Assembly: GCA_943328795.2 (NCBI GenBank)
Contig: CALQBK020000028.1
Location: forward strand, 1-35,845
DNA: 35,845 bases
Source of the DNA: Bifidobacterium breve
Lineage (GTDB): Bacteria; Myxococcota_A; UBA796; SXON01
Direction of reading: 5' to 3'
Position numbers and translations under genes: made by a program. Of the stretch, positions 31,625 to 35,845 are shown piece by piece; positions within the stretch are counted from its first letter, which is position 1, and each line of letters opens with the position of its first letter. The notes under the pieces are model-generated. The model searched no databases and was not told the DNA's origin. It saw nothing but the letters and a program-made list of their open reading frames with translations.

Positions 31625-32593
31625 ATGCGAGTTCAACCTGCCCTGGTCCTCTTCCCGTTGGCTCTTTCGACGGTCGCCTGCCGTGCGCACATGACGTTCG
31701 ACGAGCCGTTGTTCGACGACGGCACGTTCGTCCGGGGCGCCGCGAGCGACGAGGAGCTCGCCCGGTTCGAAGCCGCGGCGGCGTTCAGCGAGCAGGAGCA
31801 GGGGCGCGCGGTGATGGTGCTCCGCGGGGACGAGGTGATCTTCGAGGACTACGAGAACGAGCACGGCGCCGAGGAGCCGACCGAGATCTACAGCGGCACC
31901 AAGAGTTTTATGTGTCCGATCGCGCTCCTCGCGATCGAGGGCGGGCTCTTGGACCTCGACGAGCCCGTGAGCGACACGATCACCGAGTGGCGGACCGACA
32001 CAGAGGTGACCGCGGACGGCGGTCGCAAGTCCGACATGCGGGTGACTGACGTGATGCACTTCACGAGCGGCATGAAGGACGACTTCTGGCGTTTGACCTG
32101 GGACGGCCTGAAGGAGCACCAGCGCGTCGACGACAAGTACGCGGTCGCGATCGACGAGCCGTTGACGTCGAAGCCCGGGAGCACGTTCGAGTACAACGGC
32201 ACCCACCCCCTCGTGTTCGGCGAGCTCATCAAGCGGAAGACGGGGCAAGACCCGGTGCAGTACCTGCGCGACGGCGTGCTCGACCCCATCGGGATGCGCT
32301 TCGCCGGCTGGAACCGGGACCCGTCGGGCAACTCGATGCTGGCCTACGGCGCGTGGACGACGGCGAACGAGTGGCTGAAGTACGGCGCGCTGGTGCGGGA
32401 CGACGGGCAATGGGATGGCGAGCAGGTCTTGCCGGCCGGCGCGTTCGACACGTGCTTGCACGGCACGGAGCAGCAGCCCGCGTACGGCCTGAACTGGTGG
32501 CTGAACGCGGAGGTGACCGCCGAGCAGGCGAAGCTCGTGCCGGCGCCGGGCTTCAAGGACGCTGGGCGCCTGCTCCCGAACGTGACCGCTTGA
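31625..32593 (+). CDS. Beta-lactamase-like serine hydrolase lipoprotein, C-terminus short
   Basis: This 322-residue protein starts with the lipoprotein signal MRVQPALVLFPLALSTVAC (Cys19). The serine hydrolase motif SGTK (Ser90, Lys93) and a tyrosine motif EYNG are present, as in class C beta-lactamases and esterase/D,D-peptidase relatives. Family members usually continue for about 50-70 residues after the YGLNWWLN segment, with a Gly-rich motif (often HxG or GxGGQ) and a final strand. Here the chain ends at GRLLPNVTA, and no frame downstream encodes the missing part. The start at 31625 is preferred over GTG 31592 because of the leader and a GGAG ten bases upstream. It may be a truncated, possibly inactive copy. 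Confidence 0.78.
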   Translation: MRVQPALVLFPLALSTVACRAHMTFDEPLFDDGTFVRGAASDEELARFEAAAAFSEQEQGRAVMVLRGDEVIFEDYENEHGAEEPTEIYSGTKSFMCPIALLAIEGGLLDLDEPVSDTITEWRTDTEVTADGGRKSDMRVTDVMHFTSGMKDDFWRLTWDGLKEHQRVDDKYAVAIDEPLTSKPGSTFEYNGTHPLVFGELIKRKTGQDPVQYLRDGVLDPIGMRFAGWNRDPSGNSMLAYGAWTTANEWLKYGALVRDDGQWDGEQVLPAGAFDTCLHGTEQQPAYGLNWWLNAEVTAEQAKLVPAPGFKDAGRLLPNVTA

Positions 32594-33147
32594 GGCCGCG
32601 GCCCAGCCAACCGGGTTGGGCCGCCGAGCCGACCGAGGGCGCAGGGAGCGTCGAACTCTCCGATGGCACCCGGCTCGAGCGCTCGGCGCTCCTACCGGTC
32701 GCGGGGCTCGGGGCGGCGCTCCGTCGGCCCGGTAGGCTCACCTTGCAGCACCACTGGGCGACGTGGGCCCCGGCCGTCGAGACGGACGTGCCGCTGTTGC
32801 TGGAGCTGCACCTGGCCTGGGCGCAGCATGTCGACTTCTTCGGCGTCGGCTGGGAGCTGCAGCTCGGCGGCGACACGCTCACGCACGCGTTGGCGGTGGA
32901 CGAGTTCCACCGGTCGTTTGGCTTGACCTGGCGGACCCTCGTGGTGCAAGGCGGCCGGGACCAGGTGCGCGCCGCGACGGGGCTGCGCTCCGAGATCCTC
33001 CCGCAGACGTGGCTCCGAGGCGGGGCCGGGGAGGTGCTGTACGTGCAGGAGGGCGCGCTCGACGACGACGCGTTCAACCAGCTCGAGCACGCAATTCGCG
33101 GCGCGACCGGGGTCGCGGACCGGGAGCGGGTCAAGGGCTGGGCGTGA
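32590..33147 (+). CDS. Unrecognised protein of 185 residues
   Basis: I do not recognise this protein. A TTG at 32590 overlaps the stop of the serine hydrolase (TTGA) and would start a frame reaching 33147. The first 40 residues are Pro/Gly rich. The rest, from LTLQHHWATW on, is well composed with alternating hydrophobic and acidic stretches (VPLLLELHLAWAQHV, VGWELQLGGDTLTHAL and DDDAFNQLEHAI). A membrane segment or signal is not evident. The stop overlaps the GTG of the next gene (GTGA), which supports coding. The start is uncertain. Confidence 0.6.
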   Translation: MRPRPSQPGWAAEPTEGAGSVELSDGTRLERSALLPVAGLGAALRRPGRLTLQHHWATWAPAVETDVPLLLELHLAWAQHVDFFGVGWELQLGGDTLTHALAVDEFHRSFGLTWRTLVVQGGRDQVRAATGLRSEILPQTWLRGGAGEVLYVQEGALDDDAFNQLEHAIRGATGVADRERVKGWA

Positions 33148-33527
33148 GCGACGAGCCCTCGGCGCTCGAGCAGCTGGGCCAGCGCGTCCGGCGGTTGCCC
33201 TGGACGTGGCCGTTGCCCGCGTTGGTGGTGAACGGGCTCGTGCTCCTCTTCTCCGCGCGGGTCTGGACGGACACGGTGACCGTTCACAGCCGCAGCGGCG
33301 ACAGCTCCACGATGTCGGTCGGCGGCCGCTACGTGGTCCTCTTGTGCGGCGCCGCCGGGTTCTATAGTCTCATCTGCCTCCTGCCGGACGTGTTGTTCCT
33401 CGGCGGCCGGGTTGGAATGCGGCCGCCAACGGAAGCCGAGAAGGGCTGTGTGCTCGCGATGCTCCGGTTCGGCTTGCTCGCGGTGCTGTACGGGTCGGCC
33501 TGGACCCTGCTCCGCGACTACGGGTAG
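33144..33527 (+). CDS. Small membrane protein of unknown function
   Basis: This 127-residue protein has three hydrophobic segments: PLPALVVNGLVLLFSA, YVVLLCGAAGFYSLICLL and LRFGLLAVLYGSAWTLL. A stretch of about 20 polar residues (VTVHSRSGDSSTM) follows the first helix. The family was not recognised. The GTG start at 33144 overlaps the stop of the preceding unknown gene. The pair probably acts together. It converges with the L,D-transpeptidase gene after 16 bases. Confidence 0.68.
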   Translation: MSDEPSALEQLGQRVRRLPWTWPLPALVVNGLVLLFSARVWTDTVTVHSRSGDSSTMSVGGRYVVLLCGAAGFYSLICLLPDVLFLGGRVGMRPPTEAEKGCVLAMLRFGLLAVLYGSAWTLLRDYG

Positions 33528-33543
33528 CCGGGCGCGCTTCCGA

Positions 33544-34623
33544 TCAGAGGTAGGTCGATCCTGCGAGGAACGCAGGGTCTGGGTAGTACGACCAGTACAG
33601 CGTACCGTCCTCGACGTCTCCCACGAGGGCGCCCACGACGTCCGGATCCACCGCCGGGCAACCCCAGCTGCGGCCGAGGTAGCCGTACTCGTCTACGAAC
33701 GCCTGGGTCGCGTAGTCCGCGCCGTGCACGATGATCGCCCGCGACTCCACTGCGTCGTTGATCCCGGGCTCGAGCCCTTCGAGCGTCAAGCTCGTGCCGT
33801 GCTCGCCGGTGAACCGGCCCGCGGTGCGCATCATCCCCAGGCTCGACATGTGCGAACCGTCGGTGTTCGAGAAGGTGTCGGCGTACCTCGGGTCCGAGTC
33901 GGACCCGCTCCCCTCGCCGTGGGCGACGAGCAGGCTGTAGAGCAGCGAGCCGTCGGCCAGGTCGAACGTCCACTGGCGGTGCACGTCCGAGGGCTTCGAG
34001 AAGTCGATGATCGAGTATTCGAACCGGTCGGTGTCCCCCTCGGCCCATGCGCTCGCGAACGCAGTCAAGCCCAGCGACAGCACGTCGGCGTCGAGGCCCT
34101 CGCTCACGTACGCGCTCGGCGTCGTGACGTTGAGCGAGAGGTCGTAGACGCCAGGGTGCGCCGTGCCGTCGTCGTCCACCCAGGAGTCGACCACCACGTA
34201 CCAGGTGCCTGCGCCCACGGTCGATGCTGCCGTGTAGTTCCCTCGGTCGACGCACGCGTCGGGGTCCAGCGACGACAAGATGTGCACGTCCACGTCGTCG
34301 CCCCGGTCGTCCAGGGCCGCGGCCAAGAAGCCGCCTTCGGGGACAGTGAGCCGGTAGACTTGCTCCGGACCGGACTCGTCGGTCGAGTCCGCGCACGCGT
34401 AGACGTCGAACGCTGACAGCGTGCTCTCCGTCGTGTCCGCCGTGCCGAACCACGGGAAGCTGTCGATGCAGGTCATCCCGTCGGGGCAGCCCGCGTCGGC
34501 ATCTGCGTCGGCATCGGTGTCGGCATCGGCGTCCGTGTCCGTGTCGGTGTCAGCGGAGGAGTCGGGGTGCGCGCGCCGCTGCGCGGTGTCATCGACCGTG
34601 GCGCAGCCAAGGAGAAGGAACAT
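33544..34623 (-). CDS. L,D-transpeptidase-like murein lipoprotein (YkuD_2 type)
   Basis: This 359-residue predicted lipoprotein has an extremely short leader, MFLLLGC (Cys7), then a linker made of Asp-Thr/Asp-Ala repeats (about residues 22-43). A PPC-like beta domain follows (about 55-165) and a C-terminal YkuD-type catalytic domain. The domain has the family landmarks SSLGMMRTAGRFTGEHG and IIVHGADY, then LGRSWGCPAV with the catalytic Cys322. L,D-transpeptidases cross-link peptidoglycan or attach lipoproteins to it in the periplasm. The ATG at 34623 is the only start that yields a lipobox. The gene is alone, divergent from darP. Confidence 0.87.
   Translation of the reverse strand: MFLLLGCATVDDTAQRRAHPDSSADTDTDTDADADTDADADADAGCPDGMTCIDSFPWFGTADTTESTLSAFDVYACADSTDESGPEQVYRLTVPEGGFLAAALDDRGDDVDVHILSSLDPDACVDRGNYTAASTVGAGTWYVVVDSWVDDDGTAHPGVYDLSLNVTTPSAYVSEGLDADVLSLGLTAFASAWAEGDTDRFEYSIIDFSKPSDVHRQWTFDLADGSLLYSLLVAHGEGSGSDSDPRYADTFSNTDGSHMSSLGMMRTAGRFTGEHGTSLTLEGLEPGINDAVESRAIIVHGADYATQAFVDEYGYLGRSWGCPAVDPDVVGALVGDVEDGTLYWSYYPDPAFLAGSTYL
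34494..34553. repeat. GTCGGC-like hexanucleotide repeat inside the L,D-transpeptidase gene
   Basis: Six-base units of the GTCGGC/GTCCGT type recur about ten times and encode the alternating Asp-Thr/Asp-Ala linker of the lipoprotein. The units are imperfect (third-position changes), so slippage in frame would alter linker length in steps of two residues. Confidence 0.7.
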
Positions 34624-34696
34624 GCGTCATCGCTAACGCGTGTGACACCGGGCGGGCGCGCGGGGCGCTGGGTTACCGGCCCGCCGAGGCGAACCG

Positions 34697-35290
34697 ATGT
34701 CGAGGAACACGAGGGCGATGACCCAGGCCGAGCGGCGCGCTCGCGAGGCGGAGCGCGTGGCCGAGGCGGCGGGTGAGCCGGTAGGCGACGGCAGCGAGGG
34801 TGTGTTCGAAGAGGCCGAGCCCGCGGCGCGGCGCGCGATCCGCAGCGAGCACCGCGGGCAGATGCTCGACCTGAAGGAGCTCGCGAACCGCATCAGCGCG
34901 ATGCCGCTGGGGGTGCGGCGGGGGTTGCCGCTCGACGACGAGGCGCAAGCCCAGCTCGACCTGCTGGCGGTCGCGAGCGGTTCGGACCGCCGACGCGTGC
35001 TGATGCGCGCGAAGCTGCTGATTGGCGCCGCGGACCTGGTGGCGCTGCAGGCGGCCCTGGAAGGGGACACGCCCGCCGCTGCCCGGGACCGCCTGTGTAT
35101 CCAGTGGCGGACGCGGCTGATCGCGGGGGACGACGTCGTGCTGCAGGCGTTCATCGAGCGGTACCCCGGCGCGGATCGCCAAGCGGTGCGGACGGCTACC
35201 CGGGACGCGCGGGGGCCCGGGCCAGCCGGCGAGCGAGCGAAGTCGAGGCTGCTCCAGCTCGTGCGTGACGCGGCCGCTGCGGCGGGGTGA
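34697..35290 (+). CDS. darP: Ribosome-associated assembly factor DarP (YjgA)
   Basis: This 197-residue protein of the DUF615 family acts in late maturation of the 50S ribosomal subunit in E. coli. The core runs from about residue 59: LKELANRISAMPL, then LPLDDEAQAQLDLL, RRRVLMRAKLLIG, and the tail EYPGADRQ-like segment (here ERYPGADRQAVRTATRDA), which is the best-conserved part. The first 55 residues are a charged Glu/Arg/Ala extension longer than in E. coli. GAGG lies eight bases before the ATG at 34697. It is the last gene before the CRISPR array and has no link to CRISPR function. Confidence 0.85.
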   Translation: MSRNTRAMTQAERRAREAERVAEAAGEPVGDGSEGVFEEAEPAARRAIRSEHRGQMLDLKELANRISAMPLGVRRGLPLDDEAQAQLDLLAVASGSDRRRVLMRAKLLIGAADLVALQAALEGDTPAAARDRLCIQWRTRLIAGDDVVLQAFIERYPGADRQAVRTATRDARGPGPAGERAKSRLLQLVRDAAAAAG

Positions 35291-35529
35291 ACGAGTTGGG
35301 GGTTTGCGCACAAACTGACGCGACTTCGCGTTCAGTTTGATGGAGTAACAGCGCGATTACGTCCATATGTGGTTGATATCACGTCGTCTGTGGCGTGGCT
35401 CGGTGTGTGCAGCATGGGTTGGCGAACGGGGAGCTCGCAGCGACAGCGCTCAAGGCTCCTACCCAACCCTGCGTGTGCTGCCTTTGCAGCTCTGGAGCCA
35501 CGTCGCGCCCCCGCGTCCCGTCGCTCCTC
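35291..35529. other. Gene-free, relatively AT-rich flank of the CRISPR array
   Basis: Between darP and the first repeat no coding frame is convincing. It contains an inverted repeat at 35312-35338 (AAACTGA..TCAGTTT, with CGCG inside each arm), which may end the darP transcript. A second, longer nested pair lies at 35409-35481 (GCAGCA/TGCTGC and GGGTTGG/CCAACCC). A short stretch at 35359-35382 with CATATG and GATATC is less GC rich than its surroundings. If the array is read on the minus strand, this is the trailer side, not the leader. Confidence 0.5.
35312..35338 (+). terminator. Hairpin downstream of darP, possible terminator
   Basis: AAACTGACGCG (35312-35322) can pair with CGCG-T-TCAGTTT (ending 35338) with one bulged base and a loop of about four. 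It begins 22 bases after the darP stop. No T-run follows, so the terminator role is only suggested by position. Confidence 0.4.
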
Positions 35530-35845
35530 GCTTCAATGGGGCCCAGCGTCGAGCGCTGGGAGTGGGTTCCCGACGTTGCGTTCGCCAGCGGCGTAGGCCG
35601 CGCGCTTCAATGGGGCCCAGCGTCGAGCGCTGGGAGTGGGCCCCTTCCCGTAGGTGCCCAATGGCTCACGATCTGTGGCTTCAATGGGGCCCAGCGTCGA
35701 GCGCTGGGAGTGGGTGGCGATCGGGGCGGCCGCGATGCTCGGCGCCGAGCTTCAATGGGGCCCAGCGTCGAGCGCTGGGAGTGGGGAAGCAGAAGGCGGC
35801 AGATGCCAAGGCTGCTCTCGCTTCAATGGGGCCCAGCGTCGAGCG
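35530..35845 (-). CRISPR. CRISPR array, four full repeats and one cut by the window edge
   Basis: Identical 37-nt repeats begin GCTTCAATGGGGCCC and end GCTGGGAGTGGG, at 35530-35566, 35604-35640, 35678-35714 and 35749-35785, and the fifth from 35820 is cut by the edge. The four spacers are 37, 37, 34 and 34 nt and unrelated to one another. The repeat has an internal palindrome (CCCAGCG, TCGAG, CGCTGGG) that would fold as a hairpin. Read on the minus strand the repeat ends in ATTGAAGC, close to the usual ATTGAAAC 3' end that becomes the crRNA tag. The array is therefore probably transcribed leftward and its leader lies beyond 35845. No cas gene is in the window; subtype not determined. Confidence 0.95.

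Noticed and set aside
34697-35290. Gene next to the CRISPR array considered as a possible cas gene.
   Set aside because: Its sequence fits the DarP/YjgA ribosome factor family, including the ERYPGADRQ-type tail, and no Cas motif is present.
1-35845. Search for tRNA or rRNA genes, insertion sequences and prophage genes.
   Set aside because: None was recognised by eye. Intergenic regions are all shorter than 300 bases and carry no tRNA-like fold, and no transposase or phage structural motif appears in the credible frames.

Overview
The window is a densely packed, very GC-rich bacterial chromosome segment. Most neighbouring genes overlap by 1 to 4 bases (ATGA, GTGA or TGATG junctions). The gene content suggests a Myxococcota-like (former Deltaproteobacteria) organism. 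The evidence is a sigma54/NtrC-type regulator next to a globin-coupled histidine kinase, many lipoproteins with Asp/Ser/Thr-rich linkers, a DUF1501 / CxxCH protein pair, a clostripain-like peptidase and a DarP/YjgA homologue. This placement rests on gene content only and is not proven.

Layout. Positions 1-2560 (minus): a 2-oxoacid dehydrogenase operon in the order E1beta-like, E2, E1alpha-like. The E2 looks normal, but both E1 subunits look shortened and lack expected active-site motifs. 2754-3827 (plus): a D,D-peptidase of family S11. 3970-6599 (minus): an acyl-CoA synthetase and a lipid A-type acyltransferase. 6650-11988 (minus): four secreted or lipid-anchored proteins (lipoprotein, CxxCH protein, DUF1501 protein, clostripain-like peptidase). 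12088-14134 (plus): soluble GAF histidine kinase, universal stress protein and a small TonB-C-like secreted protein. 14196-15715 (minus): an atypical OmpR-family regulator followed by a cation diffusion facilitator.

The most interesting part is 15780-27491, which I read as a low-oxygen respiratory regulon. It contains a cbb3-type cytochrome oxidase operon (ccoNOQPGHIS, 20961-27491), a TauE/SafE-like protein (17078-17725) operonic with a CoA-transferase, an NtrC-family activator (17920-19284) and a histidine kinase with an N-terminal protoglobin-type haem domain (19276-20742). Three sequences match the sigma54 -24/-12 consensus (two perfectly, one with a single mismatch). They lie before the oxidase operon, before the SafE/CoA-transferase pair, and before the activator itself. 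The proposal is that haem-globin oxygen sensing activates sigma54-dependent transcription of the oxidase. The oxidase is itself unusual: CcoP has one haem-c site instead of two, and CcoH is reduced to about 42 residues.

27539-29491 (plus) encodes a 650-residue protein with two AlkB-like Fe(II)/2-oxoglutarate dioxygenase motif sets in tandem. Then follow a half-length VOC protein, a small membrane protein, an FAD oxidoreductase, a C-terminally short serine hydrolase lipoprotein, two unrecognised genes, a YkuD-type L,D-transpeptidase lipoprotein and darP (yjgA). The window ends inside a CRISPR array (from 35530; 37-nt repeats). The array is probably read on the minus strand, with its leader and any cas genes beyond the right edge. 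No rRNA or tRNA gene, insertion sequence or prophage was recognised.
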